A DNA stretch of 64,000 nt. Source: Candidatus Caldarchaeum subterraneum (GTDB lineage Archaea > Thermoproteota > Nitrososphaeria_A > Caldarchaeales > Caldarchaeaceae). Position 1 is the first letter of the stretch; the number at the start of each line of letters is the position of its first letter. The notes under the pieces were generated by a model. It saw nothing but the letters and a program-made list of their open reading frames with translations, was not told the DNA's origin and did no database searches. Positions 35,562-44,501 of this stretch are shown in pieces. The stretch is taken from the NCBI GenBank assembly GCA_000270325.1, contig BA000048.1, positions 1,170,981 through 1,234,980 on the forward strand, written 5' to 3'. A program made the position numbers and the translations under genes.

Positions 35562-36872
35562 GGGAACAAGTAGCAGCATCTCCGAGAAGAGGATGGGGAA
35601 TGTGGCTGGGTTCTGCGGAGCCGTTGTTTCGACTACGGTTACTTGGACGCCTGTGGGCGAGCTTCTATAATCGGCTTCACCTATTTTCTCCAACACGCTG
35701 TTGCCCGCCTTGTCTGTTGCGTTGACGAAAAACTCCGTCTTCGTCACCCCTTCGCCCGGTCGATAGACAGTCACCCAGAAGCCCCCCACCTCATCCATAG
35801 GAATTGCACGCGGGTCAAGCGGAAAAGTTCCCTGATACTCGTAGAGCTGCACCATAACTTTGTCAAGGTCGTTATCAGGGTCACCAACTCTTACACGTAC
35901 AGTTGTCGAGCGGTCGGCGGAGGTCTCCAATCTCTTTTCCGAAATTACAGGAGGTAAGGAGTCGAATAGCAGGTATAGCTTGTTGCTCTGCCCGTCGAGG
36001 AACCATATGCTGTATGGGCGTGATGCCGCAACCGAGACCGGAACCTGTTCAGCTAACCTGCTCTCTCTGAAGCCCTGCTGGTCGACGACGCCTACAACCC
36101 TGCGTGAAACGCTCACATAAACCAGCTTATCATCCAGCGCAACGGCGTCTGTGACGAATGTGGCGCTCGGTAAAGGTGTTTTGGATGTGACGGCTGAGCC
36201 GACAATTCTTAGAACGGTGTCATCCCCTCTTACAACCCAGACAGCCCGGCCAGAAGCCTTAACCAATGAGCCCAAGCCGTCGAGCCGAACACGTGAAACA
36301 CCATCGCCCAATGTGATTAATTCATCAAGAGATTCGGAGAGGCCGTAGAAAACTCCGTCGGCTGCTGAAACGGCTTTGATGCTTTCTGAAACTCGGACAT
36401 TCCAGCTGGCAGCAACCTGTCGAGACACGGGGTCAAGCTTCTCAACACGGCCTAGCCGTGGATAAACAACGTAAACTCCTGTATCGTCGCCTGCAAGAGA
36501 TGACGCGGAAGCCTCCAGCTCCACTGTGTCAACTTTCTTTGAGTCGAGGTCCACCAGAGCGATTCTGCCGCCCCCTTGGAGAAGAGCTGCAGCGAAGTTC
36601 TTTGAAAAAACGGTCATCACAACCGGAGCCCCCACCTTAACCTCTAGATACGACCCTATGTCCATGTAGTAGAGACCAAGCACATCTCTATCGCGGAAAG
36701 CCAGAGCCACCACAGAGTCGCCATCCGTGTCAACACGCAAAGCAGTTCCGCTGAATCCTAGCTCAACCAGCCGAGGCGGCGACAACCCCTCGACACCTGC
36801 AACCAACAAAAACAACAACCCTATCAAAAGCAGAACAACCGAAGCCCTCAAACCAGCGAATCCACAAAACAC
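35493..36872 (-). CDS. secreted, membrane-anchored propeller-like protein
   Basis: A 459-residue protein of unknown function. The N-terminus has a signal-like hydrophobic stretch (ASVVLLLIGLLFLLVAGVEG). The body repeats strand-rich units such as DVLGLYYMDIG, KVDTVELEASASSLAGDDTGVYVVYP and LVYVSVSRRVVGVVD, as in beta-propellers. An Ig-like segment follows (DPDNDLDKVMVQLYE). A C-terminal transmembrane helix ends in a basic tail (RRGRRKKGKKR). It is probably displayed outside the cell on a C-terminal anchor. Confidence 0.7.
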   Translation of the reverse strand: MFCGFAGLRASVVLLLIGLLFLLVAGVEGLSPPRLVELGFSGTALRVDTDGDSVVALAFRDRDVLGLYYMDIGSYLEVKVGAPVVMTVFSKNFAAALLQGGGRIALVDLDSKKVDTVELEASASSLAGDDTGVYVVYPRLGRVEKLDPVSRQVAASWNVRVSESIKAVSAADGVFYGLSESLDELITLGDGVSRVRLDGLGSLVKASGRAVWVVRGDDTVLRIVGSAVTSKTPLPSATFVTDAVALDDKLVYVSVSRRVVGVVDQQGFRESRLAEQVPVSVAASRPYSIWFLDGQSNKLYLLFDSLPPVISEKRLETSADRSTTVRVRVGDPDNDLDKVMVQLYEYQGTFPLDPRAIPMDEVGGFWVTVYRPGEGVTKTEFFVNATDKAGNSVLEKIGEADYRSSPTGVQVTVVETTAPQNPATFPILFSEMLLLVPLILVATLFVFARRGRRKKGKKR

Positions 36873-36893
36873 CTTCTCAAAAGTCTTTACACA

Positions 36894-36967
36894 TGCGGCG
36901 GGCGGGATTTGAACCCGCGACTCCCAGCGTGGCAGGCTGGTGTCCTACCAGGCTAGACGACCGCCGC
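36894..36967 (-). tRNA. tRNA-Gly (anticodon GCC), no intron
   Basis: A 74-base cloverleaf on the minus strand. Acceptor GCGGCGG pairs with CCGCCGC, discriminator A. The anticodon stem CCAGC/GCTGG encloses loop CTGCCAC, with anticodon GCC. The T arm is GCGGG TTCAAAT CCCGC. CCA is not encoded and no intron is seen. Confidence 0.95.
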
Positions 36968-37011
36968 ACGTTTGAATTGTTTGTTGACGATTTATTTAAA
37001 GGATTTTCTGG

Positions 37012-38265
37012 TCAGAGTGTCACGGTGTCGTTGATTTGGGGGGCTGTGGCTTCGAGCCCGAGCTCCTGCTGGGCCCATGTGGAGAGAGTTTTGCACATTT
37101 CTGGCTCTCCGTGGACAGTGAAGATTTTGGCGTTCGTCTCGATTTTTCTCAGGTAGTCGTGGAGCTGCGATCTGCCGGCGTGTCCTGAGAACCTGAACTG
37201 TTTGATTATGCAGTTGGCTGGCTTGTCTAGGTTGTCGATCACGAGTCTTCCTTGGTTGAGGAGAATTTCGCCCGGTGTCCCAGGTATTTGGAAGCTTGAG
37301 AGGAAAATCGCCGATTTCTCGTCCTCAACTATCTCGGGCGCATAGTAGAGAGCGGGCCCTCCCTTCAACATACCTGCGGGGGTCACGATGACACCAGGCT
37401 CCGAGAGCGCCGTCTCCCGTCCTCTGCGTCCCTTGACGAAACGTGTTTTCCTACTGGCTTTCTCGAGGATGTCCACGTTATCCACAAACCTCTTATCCGA
37501 GAGATATGTTTCGAGTGTTTTCTTGGCCATGCCGTCGAGCCAGATAGGGTGGGGAAAGTTGTGAGCAGCGAGTATGCAGAGAATCTCCTGCGAACGGCCC
37601 ACGGAGAAGGCGGGCACCAAGACTCTCCCACCATTCTCCACCACCTCGCGACAGGCTTTGACAAACTCTTTCTCCAGCTCCTGCCTTGGGTTATGGTCTT
37701 CGTGGGCATAGGTCGACTCTATTATGACCGCGTCCACGTCACCTATGGTTGTGTCGGCTCCGTCAAGCATCCGGGTCTTGACAGTTGTGAAGTCGCCTGT
37801 GTAGACCAGTGTTTTGTCTCCGTTGACCAGTACTTGGGCGCTCCCCGGTATGTGGCCCGCGTCAACCAGCTCTATCTCAAGGTCGCCGACTGTGAAGGGC
37901 TCACGATAGTAGAAGGTCCGCGTGTTTCGCAGCATCTTTTCCAGTTCCTGGTTTTCAAAGAGGAGGTATTGTCCGGAGAGTTTTATGAAATCTTTTATGA
38001 GGAGTGTCGCGGTGTCTCTTGTCATCGACGTTGTGTAGAGTTTTGGGTTTCTGTTGATGTAGAGCATGGGGATTCCGCCTGAGTGGTCGAGGTGTGCGTG
38101 GGTGAGGATTATTGCGTTGAGCTTCTTTGTTTCAACCGGCATAGGGAACTCCGGGTGGTCGTTGAGCATGACGCCATAGTCGAGAAGGATTCTGGTGTTC
38201 TTGTAGCTGACCAGTATCCCTGACCTACCGACCTCTAGGCATCCCCCTAGAAAAGTTATCTCCAT
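37012..38265 (-). CDS. beta-CASP metallo-beta-lactamase ribonuclease (aCPSF2-like)
   Basis: A 417-residue protein with the zinc site HAHLDH (residues 56-61), and further ligands in GHIPGSAQV and YTGDFTT. Beta-CASP motifs include ESTYAHEDH, RFSGHAGRSQL and FTVHGEPEM. It lacks the N-terminal KH domains of aCPSF1, so it best fits the shorter archaeal aCPSF2 group of RNA-processing nucleases. It lies between tRNA-Gly and a small membrane protein gene. Confidence 0.9.
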   Translation of the reverse strand: MEITFLGGCLEVGRSGILVSYKNTRILLDYGVMLNDHPEFPMPVETKKLNAIILTHAHLDHSGGIPMLYINRNPKLYTTSMTRDTATLLIKDFIKLSGQYLLFENQELEKMLRNTRTFYYREPFTVGDLEIELVDAGHIPGSAQVLVNGDKTLVYTGDFTTVKTRMLDGADTTIGDVDAVIIESTYAHEDHNPRQELEKEFVKACREVVENGGRVLVPAFSVGRSQEILCILAAHNFPHPIWLDGMAKKTLETYLSDKRFVDNVDILEKASRKTRFVKGRRGRETALSEPGVIVTPAGMLKGGPALYYAPEIVEDEKSAIFLSSFQIPGTPGEILLNQGRLVIDNLDKPANCIIKQFRFSGHAGRSQLHDYLRKIETNAKIFTVHGEPEMCKTLSTWAQQELGLEATAPQINDTVTL

Positions 38266-38309
38266 CTCTTTTCCTCTGTTTTCCTGGGTTTTGTTGATTT
38301 ATCCACCAT

Positions 38310-38552
38310 TTATGTTTGACAGGTGAGAAAAGCGCCAAGCAGCCCTATGAGGTATCCGGATACACCCATCGAGACCCCGAGGTCGAAGGCCGCGTCGCGT
38401 TTGAGGTATTTTGAGAAGAAGGGAAGCGGAAACGGTGTCTCAGCTCCGCCGCCCTCGTACTGCTGTGTCTTGTAAACATCCCAGCATAGCCAGAACCCGC
38501 CGGCAGTTAGCATTCCCCCCACCACGGATAAAAAAATTCCCACAACAGCCAT
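38310..38552 (-). CDS. small membrane protein, two transmembrane segments
   Basis: An 80-residue protein of unknown function. Hydrophobic segments at about residues 3-24 and 58-77 flank a soluble loop (YKTQQYEGGGAETPFPLPFF). It lies 44 bases upstream of the beta-CASP gene on the same strand and diverges from the deoxyhypusine synthase gene. Confidence 0.6.
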   Translation of the reverse strand: MAVVGIFLSVVGGMLTAGGFWLCWDVYKTQQYEGGGAETPFPLPFFSKYLKRDAAFDLGVSMGVSGYLIGLLGAFLTCQT

Positions 38553-38581
38553 GCAAACTTCCCTGTGAGAGGGTTTCTTAA

Positions 38582-39535
38582 TTGTTTCGCGGGTTTATAG
38601 CTGGCGATTCAGCGGATAAATTCATGTATGTTGAGGATGTGAGGCTAGTGAAGGGATGTTCGGCGGCGGAGCTTCTGCGGATGATGGGGCGGATGGGTGG
38701 ATTTATGGGGGCTCATCTTGCCGAGGCGTATCAGCTTCTCAGGGATGTATTGTCTGACCGAGAGTGTCTGAGGATGGTTTCTTTCACGGGCAACCTTGTG
38801 GCAACAGGCCTGCGGGGTGTTCTTGTGGAGATGCTGCGGAGAAAATGGTTCGACTTGGTTTTTACAACATGCGGGGCCGTTGACCACGACATCGCCCGCA
38901 CAAGGTCGCGTTATAGGATTGGCAGTTTTGACGCCGATGACTGGGAGCTCGCCGAGAAAAACATCCACCGACTCGGCAACGTCTACATCGACCAGCAAAG
39001 CTATGGATTGGTGGTTGAGCGTGAGGTCGCGGAACTCGTTGGAGAGCTTGGCCATGGAGCTGAACTGCCCGTGTATGAGGTTTTGTGGAGAGTCGGTGAG
39101 AAGCTTGGCTCAGAAAATTCATGGCTTTACTGGTGTCACAGACACAAGGTCCCCGTCATGGTTCCGGGAATTTTCGACGGCGCCTTTGGATACCAGTTGT
39201 GGCTACGCGGAAAGATTAGGCTAAGCTATGAAAAAGACCAAAACCTTCTCAACGAGGTGATGTGGAGCAGCCGCAGGAAAGCGGGGCTCATAATCGGCGG
39301 CGGAATATCGAAACATCACCTGCTCTGGTGGTCTCAGTTCGGGGGAGAAGGGCTTGAAGCAGCGGTTTACATCTCAACAGCCGATGAATATGATGGCAGT
39401 TTGAGCGGGGCGAGGCCCCGAGAAGCCGTTACATGGCATAAAATCTCTTCAAAGGCGCGACATGTCTTCGTGAAAACAGATGCGACGGTTGCACTGCCCA
39501 TTCTTGTGCTGGCGCTACTGGAGGAACTCGAGTAG
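38582..39535 (+). CDS. dys: deoxyhypusine synthase
   Basis: A 317-residue enzyme that transfers the aminobutyl group of spermidine to a lysine of aIF5A. Recognisable parts are TGNLVATGLRG, TTCGAVDHDIAR, NSWLYWCHRHKVPVMVPGIFDGA and the active-site segment EAVTWHKISSKA, whose lysine forms the enzyme intermediate. It starts with TTG; GAGAGGG lies about ten bases ahead. A DOHH-like HEAT protein gene at 44.5 kb may act on the same substrate. Confidence 0.93.
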   Translation: MFRGFIAGDSADKFMYVEDVRLVKGCSAAELLRMMGRMGGFMGAHLAEAYQLLRDVLSDRECLRMVSFTGNLVATGLRGVLVEMLRRKWFDLVFTTCGAVDHDIARTRSRYRIGSFDADDWELAEKNIHRLGNVYIDQQSYGLVVEREVAELVGELGHGAELPVYEVLWRVGEKLGSENSWLYWCHRHKVPVMVPGIFDGAFGYQLWLRGKIRLSYEKDQNLLNEVMWSSRRKAGLIIGGGISKHHLLWWSQFGGEGLEAAVYISTADEYDGSLSGARPREAVTWHKISSKARHVFVKTDATVALPILVLALLEELE

Positions 39536-39537
39536 GC

Positions 39538-40758
39538 TCATGTTTCCTGCGTCATGTACTCGGACAAGTTTTTCTTTATCAAGTTGACCGCTTTTTCGAC
39601 ATCCTTTGTAGAGACGAAGATGCGGATGGATGAGCTTATTGTTAATACTCCGAAGAGGTTGACTCCCTGTGTGGCGAGCGGCTGGACCGCTTTGAAGATA
39701 ACGCCTGGGACGAGCTCAAGCATAGCGCCGTAAATTTTTATCAAGCTCAGGTTGGGGAAGTGGCTTACTGCTTTTCCCAGCCTGTTCTGGACAAAATAGT
39801 CATGCAGCTTCTCAACTATCTCCCCGTCTCCACGTAAATAGAGTATCAGCGATTCTTCTTCCACAGAAGCTGCTGCGAGTTTTCCTCCAGCGCTTTCAAC
39901 AGACTTCACCGCCGCGGCTATCTTAGATGGCTCACCCATCGACTCGCCGATTATCGTGACCATGGTGATGTTTGTGTCGTCGACTACGACGTTGAGTCGC
40001 GGTATCTCTGAGCCGAGGATAAGTGTACCAGTGGTTTCGAGAGTATCTAGGGAGCCTATTCTAATTTTTCCCCGTGGATGGAGAAAGAGAAGGGCTTTGG
40101 AGTGTATCACTTTTGCGCCGCCTTTGCTTAGGCGGAAAACCTCTTCAGCTGTCAGCACTTCAAGCACCTCCGCCTCAGAGTCTTTACGCGGGTCCGTTGA
40201 ATATACGCCTGAAACGTCTTTCACCAGTATTACTTCGTCTGCGTCGAGACAATTGGCGAGCACGACTGCTGTTGTGTCGCTGCCTCCGCGGCCCATGGTT
40301 GTGATTTTTCCGTCGATTGTCAAGCCTACGTATCCGCATACAACTGGGACCTTCCCCTGCTCAACGAGCTTGGCGAGACCCTCTGAGACTTTTTGTCTAC
40401 ATGTTTCAAGAAGAGGTGTGGCGTCGAGGTGCTGGTTGTTCGTGATTATGGGCCAGTGGGGCGAAGCGGGGTCGATTAAGACGCTGTCGACCCCTTGTCT
40501 CCTGAGAGCCAGTGTAAAGAGTCGCGCGCTCGTTCTCTCACCCATAGCTAAGATTTCGTCAAGCATCTCAGGCGGCGCGTCGGGATGCAGCCTCTGGCTG
40601 CTGCGGAGAAGCTCATCCGTAACACCCTTGAGGGCAGAGACCACGACAACCACTTTGTTACCTTTCTCCAGCAGGCCCTTTATCCAAGAAGAGGCTCTCT
40701 CGATGCTCACCTCGTCGGCGAGAACCGAGCCACCAAGCTTAACAACATATTTACCCAA
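39538..40758 (-). CDS. aspartate kinase
   Basis: A 406-residue aspartokinase with N-terminal kinase domain (VVKLGGSVLAD at 4-14, GRGGSDTTAVVLA near 156-168, VYSTDPR) and two C-terminal ACT-like domains (NITMVTIIGE and LSLIKIYGAML). It makes aspartyl phosphate for lysine, threonine and methionine synthesis. ACT domains in the family bind regulatory amino acids, so feedback control is likely. Its stop lies two bases from the deoxyhypusine synthase stop. Confidence 0.95.
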   Translation of the reverse strand: MGKYVVKLGGSVLADEVSIERASSWIKGLLEKGNKVVVVVSALKGVTDELLRSSQRLHPDAPPEMLDEILAMGERTSARLFTLALRRQGVDSVLIDPASPHWPIITNNQHLDATPLLETCRQKVSEGLAKLVEQGKVPVVCGYVGLTIDGKITTMGRGGSDTTAVVLANCLDADEVILVKDVSGVYSTDPRKDSEAEVLEVLTAEEVFRLSKGGAKVIHSKALLFLHPRGKIRIGSLDTLETTGTLILGSEIPRLNVVVDDTNITMVTIIGESMGEPSKIAAAVKSVESAGGKLAAASVEEESLILYLRGDGEIVEKLHDYFVQNRLGKAVSHFPNLSLIKIYGAMLELVPGVIFKAVQPLATQGVNLFGVLTISSSIRIFVSTKDVEKAVNLIKKNLSEYMTQET

Positions 40759-40855
40759 CTAAGCACCCCCTCAAGGAACTCAACAATAAACCCAAGCAGA
40801 CCATTTAGCGGCGGCTTCCCCATTCAATTTCGGCGAATTCGCACAGGGTCTCCTT

Positions 40856-43126
40856 TTATTTAACGGTTAAACCAGCCTGCTTAACCAGCCAATAGATTTT
40901 CTCAGGCGTCATGGGCGCTGACAGCGGCCGGACCACGACAGCGTCGTATATTGCGTTGGCGATTGCGGGTGCCACTGAGATTATGCCTATTTCGCCTATC
41001 CCTTTGGCGCCGAATGGCCCCTCTTCCTCGAAGCTCTCGACCGGGATTACCTCTATTTCGTTGATGTCTTTTATGCTTGGGATAAGGTATGTGGAGAGGT
41101 TGGTGGTCTTCAGTATGCCTTTGTCGATTTTAGGTTCTTCAAGGAGTGCGAATCCAAGCCCCTGAGCCGCCGCCCCCTCCAGCTGGCCTGTCAAGGTCTG
41201 TGGATTAACTACTTTTCCCACGTCTGCTATGCTGACGAGCTTGGGCACTGTCACAGTCCCAGTCAAGATGTTGACCTCGACCTGCGCCAGAGTTGCTCCG
41301 AACATGTAGAAGAGATGCGGTATCTCAAGAGAGCCTGGAATAGGCTCGAGACGTGGAACATCATATACCCCGATAACCTCCCTCGAGAGACCATGTTTCT
41401 CAAGCATATGCGCAATCTCTTCAAATGAATGGCTGAAACCTGGTCCAACAACGTGCCCGTTCTCAAACCGGGCCTCTGCCCCCTTTTGTCCGTAGAGGTT
41501 TGTCAATAACTCTTGGATGTGGGTGAGCAAGTTTTCCGCCGCTTTTTTCAACGCGTTTCCTGCGAGGAATAGCTGCCGTGATGCTGATGTTACGCTTGTG
41601 TCTGGTGTTTTGCCTGTGTCTGCGAAGACAACTTCCACTTTCTCGATGTCTATTTTAAAGAGGTCGGCGGCCAGCTGCGCCACGGCCTGTACAACGCCTT
41701 GCCCAATTTCTGTGAAGCTTCCCTTCACCGTTAATCCCCCATCCCGTCTAAGCTCAACAGCCACGCTTCCCTTGTCGGGCAAGGCGCCGAGCGTGTAGCC
41801 TTTTATCGCAGCCGCTACACCAACTCCTCTCCTAATCCAGGGTAGCCTATTTTCAGACTTTAGTGTCTCTTTTTGACGCCACAACGGATGGTTTCGCGCC
41901 GCTTCGAGGCACTGCGCTATCCCAACGCTGGTCTCGAGCTTGTTGCCGAAAACCATTACATCTCCCCTTCTCAGTGCGTTGCGAAGCCTGAACTCTATAG
42001 GGTCCATGCCGAGCTTGTGTGCAAGCTGGTCAACCTGCTGCTCCATAGCGAACATCACTTGCGGTGCTCCGAATCCGCGGAACGCAGATGCAACCATGTT
42101 GTTGGTGTAGACAAGCCAAGCCTTGATGTCGATGTTGGGTATTTTGTAGGGGCCGTTGCAGTTCTCTATGGCGACGTCGAGGACAGCATGTCCAAGTGCG
42201 GTGTAGGCTCCTGTGTCGTAGATGATTTCCACATCGTTTGCCAAAAGTTTTCCATCAGCTGAGGCCCCTGTCTTCATCCTGACTATCGAGGCGTGACGCT
42301 TTGTCCCAGCAATGGTTGACTCGTCTCTGTCCCAGACGAAGCGAGCTGCTCTCCCTGTTTTCCATGTGACAAGCGCGAGATAAATCTGAACCGAGACATC
42401 ATCCTTTCCGCCGAAGGCTCCGCCAACATGTGGAATAACAACCCTCACCTTCTCGGGGGGAAGCTGAAGCGTTGAAACAATCTCGTGATGATCTCTGTAC
42501 GGTGACTGTCCTCCCGCAACAACAGTTATCACACCTTTTTCATCGATGTAGGAGAAGCCTGCCTCTGTCTCGAGAAACATGTGTATCTGAGGAGCTGTAC
42601 GGTACTCGTTTTCTACGACAGCCTCCGAAGCTTTGAACCCCTCTTCGACGTTGCCGAAGGTTATGCGGGTGCTTCGGGAAATGTTTCCACCTTCATGGAT
42701 TGGGAATGCATCGGGCTTCAAGGCCTCCAACGGGTCCGAGACAACCGGCAAAGGCTCATACTCCACAACAATTTCCTCAACACCCTGCTCAGCCTCCTCC
42801 TTGGACTCCGCCGCCACGATAGCGACAGTGTCCCCTATGTACCTCACCCTGTCATCGCATAACACGGGCCTGTCCCTCACGAAGACACCGTACCTGTTGT
42901 TGGGCACATCACGATGTGTAAAAACAGCCACGACTCCTGGACTCTTTAAAGCTCTGGAGACATCTATACGCTTAATCGCTGCATGGGGGTATTTGCTTCT
43001 ACACGCAGCCACCCATAGCATGTTGTCCAAAAACATGTCAGACGCATACTTTGTCAGCCCCCTCGCCTTCTCCAACGCATCTCTCCGCACAACCTCTCTA
43101 CCAACCCACGCAGTGGACTGTTTCAT
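40856..43126 (-). CDS. molybdenum hydroxylase large subunit (xanthine dehydrogenase family)
   Basis: A 756-residue molybdopterin-binding subunit. The start at ATG 43126 overlaps the FAD subunit stop as ATGA; the frame is open to 43180, but those codons lie inside the neighbour. Cofactor motifs include GGAFGGKDD, SAFRGFGAPQ and TEIGQGV. The active-site glutamate is in GAKGIGEIG. The AYRCSFR loop of form I CO dehydrogenase is absent and the xanthine/aldehyde oxidase form AFRGFG is found instead. The substrate may be an aldehyde, a purine or an aromatic compound. Confidence 0.92.
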   Translation of the reverse strand: MKQSTAWVGREVVRRDALEKARGLTKYASDMFLDNMLWVAACRSKYPHAAIKRIDVSRALKSPGVVAVFTHRDVPNNRYGVFVRDRPVLCDDRVRYIGDTVAIVAAESKEEAEQGVEEIVVEYEPLPVVSDPLEALKPDAFPIHEGGNISRSTRITFGNVEEGFKASEAVVENEYRTAPQIHMFLETEAGFSYIDEKGVITVVAGGQSPYRDHHEIVSTLQLPPEKVRVVIPHVGGAFGGKDDVSVQIYLALVTWKTGRAARFVWDRDESTIAGTKRHASIVRMKTGASADGKLLANDVEIIYDTGAYTALGHAVLDVAIENCNGPYKIPNIDIKAWLVYTNNMVASAFRGFGAPQVMFAMEQQVDQLAHKLGMDPIEFRLRNALRRGDVMVFGNKLETSVGIAQCLEAARNHPLWRQKETLKSENRLPWIRRGVGVAAAIKGYTLGALPDKGSVAVELRRDGGLTVKGSFTEIGQGVVQAVAQLAADLFKIDIEKVEVVFADTGKTPDTSVTSASRQLFLAGNALKKAAENLLTHIQELLTNLYGQKGAEARFENGHVVGPGFSHSFEEIAHMLEKHGLSREVIGVYDVPRLEPIPGSLEIPHLFYMFGATLAQVEVNILTGTVTVPKLVSIADVGKVVNPQTLTGQLEGAAAQGLGFALLEEPKIDKGILKTTNLSTYLIPSIKDINEIEVIPVESFEEEGPFGAKGIGEIGIISVAPAIANAIYDAVVVRPLSAPMTPEKIYWLVKQAGLTVK

Positions 43127-43995
43127 ACATTCACCATCCTCATCATTTGCCAAAGCGTCATGTAGAGATAATTCACGCACATCTCCTTTCTATAGGACGC
43201 CGAGCCCCGCACATCATCTATCGGCGAAATAGAGGTTAGACACGCTTGTGCCGCCTTCAGGATAACATCCTCACTTAGACGTTGGCCGATGAGTGTCTTC
43301 TCCGACTCCGTGGCTCGGACGACCGTTGGCGCAACAGCTCCAAGAGCTATTCGCGCATCTTTTACATATCCGTTCAAAACCTCGAGAAGAATCGCGCCGT
43401 TGACAACCGAGATCGCGTCACCCTGCCTAAGCCCGTGTTTGAAAAACATCCCTATCTGGTTCTGCTTCATGGCGGGGAAGGAGACCTCGGTGAGGAGTTC
43501 GCCGCTCTGAAGGTCGAGCTTCTTATAGCCTTTGTAGAACTGCTCGATAGCCACCTTGCGTGTCCCTGTTTTGCTCCTAAGGGATAGTGTAGCGTTGAGG
43601 ACGTAGAGGGCTGGCAACGAGTCGGCGGCCGGCGAGGCGTTTACTATGTTTCCTCCTATCGACGCCTTGTTCAGTATCTGCACCGACCCTATGGTGGCCG
43701 CCGCCTCTGCCAAAACCGGCGCATGCCTCTGAATTATAGGTGACTCTGTTATGGTCGCGAAATCGGTTAATGCGCCGATTTTGATTGTCCCGTTGTCCTG
43801 TTTGATGTAGCGGAGCTCGTCGAGCATGTAGATGTTGAGAAGGTTAGGTGCTTTTTGCTGGGATTTTCTAAGCTGGATTATGAGGTCTGTGCCACCCGCT
43901 AAAACAGCCAACTCTCCTCTATGCTTGTCGAGAAGTTCAAGCGCCTCTTCGAGGTTCTTGGGTGTGAAGACATCGATGTAGCTAAGGGATTTCAA
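43123..43995 (-). CDS. molybdenum hydroxylase FAD-binding subunit
   Basis: A 290-residue FAD-binding subunit of the CoxM/XdhB type. The FAD motifs AVLAGGTDLIIQLR (about residues 32-45) and TIGSVQILNKASIGGNIVNASPAADSLPAL are clear. It carries electrons between molybdenum/Fe-S centres and the external acceptor. It overlaps both neighbours by four bases. Confidence 0.94.
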   Translation of the reverse strand: MKSLSYIDVFTPKNLEEALELLDKHRGELAVLAGGTDLIIQLRKSQQKAPNLLNIYMLDELRYIKQDNGTIKIGALTDFATITESPIIQRHAPVLAEAAATIGSVQILNKASIGGNIVNASPAADSLPALYVLNATLSLRSKTGTRKVAIEQFYKGYKKLDLQSGELLTEVSFPAMKQNQIGMFFKHGLRQGDAISVVNGAILLEVLNGYVKDARIALGAVAPTVVRATESEKTLIGQRLSEDVILKAAQACLTSISPIDDVRGSASYRKEMCVNYLYMTLWQMMRMVNV

Positions 43996-44462
43996 ACACC
44001 GTCACCGGCCAGCGACTCCACAGCCTTCAAAATCTTGACGTAGCCCGTGCATCTACAGAGGTTTCCTCGCAGCCACTCCCTAATCTCCCCATCAGAAGGG
44101 TTAGTTATCTTGCTCAGCAAAGACGCCGTAGCCACTACAAACCCCGGTGTGCAGTATCCACACTGCACCGCCCCATGCCGTGCATAGGCTTCCGCCACTT
44201 TTTCATCGACAGCCTCAACGGTTGTCACCTCTCTTCCCTCAACCTGTGAAATAAGCGTTAGACAGCTGTGAACAGCTCTGCCGTCAAGCAGCACCGTGCA
44301 TGCGCCGCAGTCCCCGCTGCTGCATCCATCCTTCGTCCCTGTTAGATGAAGAATGTGGCGGAGAACTTCGAGGAGAGTGTATCCCGGCGGCGCCCTAACT
44401 CTTACCTCCTCCCCATTCAGCCTGAAAGTGAATTCTTTCTCAACGCGAGGATATGGCATCAT
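43992..44462 (-). CDS. molybdenum hydroxylase [2Fe-2S] subunit
   Basis: A 156-residue protein with two [2Fe-2S] clusters. The N-terminal plant-ferredoxin-type cluster uses CSSGDCGACTVLLDG plus a cysteine in VHSCLTL; the C-terminal cluster uses CGYCTPGF and CRCTGY. It passes electrons from the molybdenum site to FAD. It is the first gene of the three-subunit operon. Confidence 0.95.
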   Translation of the reverse strand: MMPYPRVEKEFTFRLNGEEVRVRAPPGYTLLEVLRHILHLTGTKDGCSSGDCGACTVLLDGRAVHSCLTLISQVEGREVTTVEAVDEKVAEAYARHGAVQCGYCTPGFVVATASLLSKITNPSDGEIREWLRGNLCRCTGYVKILKAVESLAGDGV

Positions 44463-44501
44463 ATACCTTGTCTACACGGCCTTAATATATTCTCCCGTTG
44501 T

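Noticed and set aside
31129-36967. Introns in the two complete tRNAs
   Set aside because: Both anticodon loops are seven bases and the helices close without extra sequence.
38796-39224. 142-codon frame inside deoxyhypusine synthase
   Set aside because: Overlaps a conserved enzyme in another frame, low-complexity translation and no independent start signal.
39956-40762. 268-codon plus-strand open frame opposite aspartate kinase
   Set aside because: Its translation is rich in serine, threonine and arginine with no recognisable domain, and it lies wholly antisense to a well-supported kinase gene.
40856-43126. CO dehydrogenase (CoxL) identity
   Set aside because: The form I active-site loop AYRCSFR is absent; the AFRGFG form of other molybdenum hydroxylases is present.
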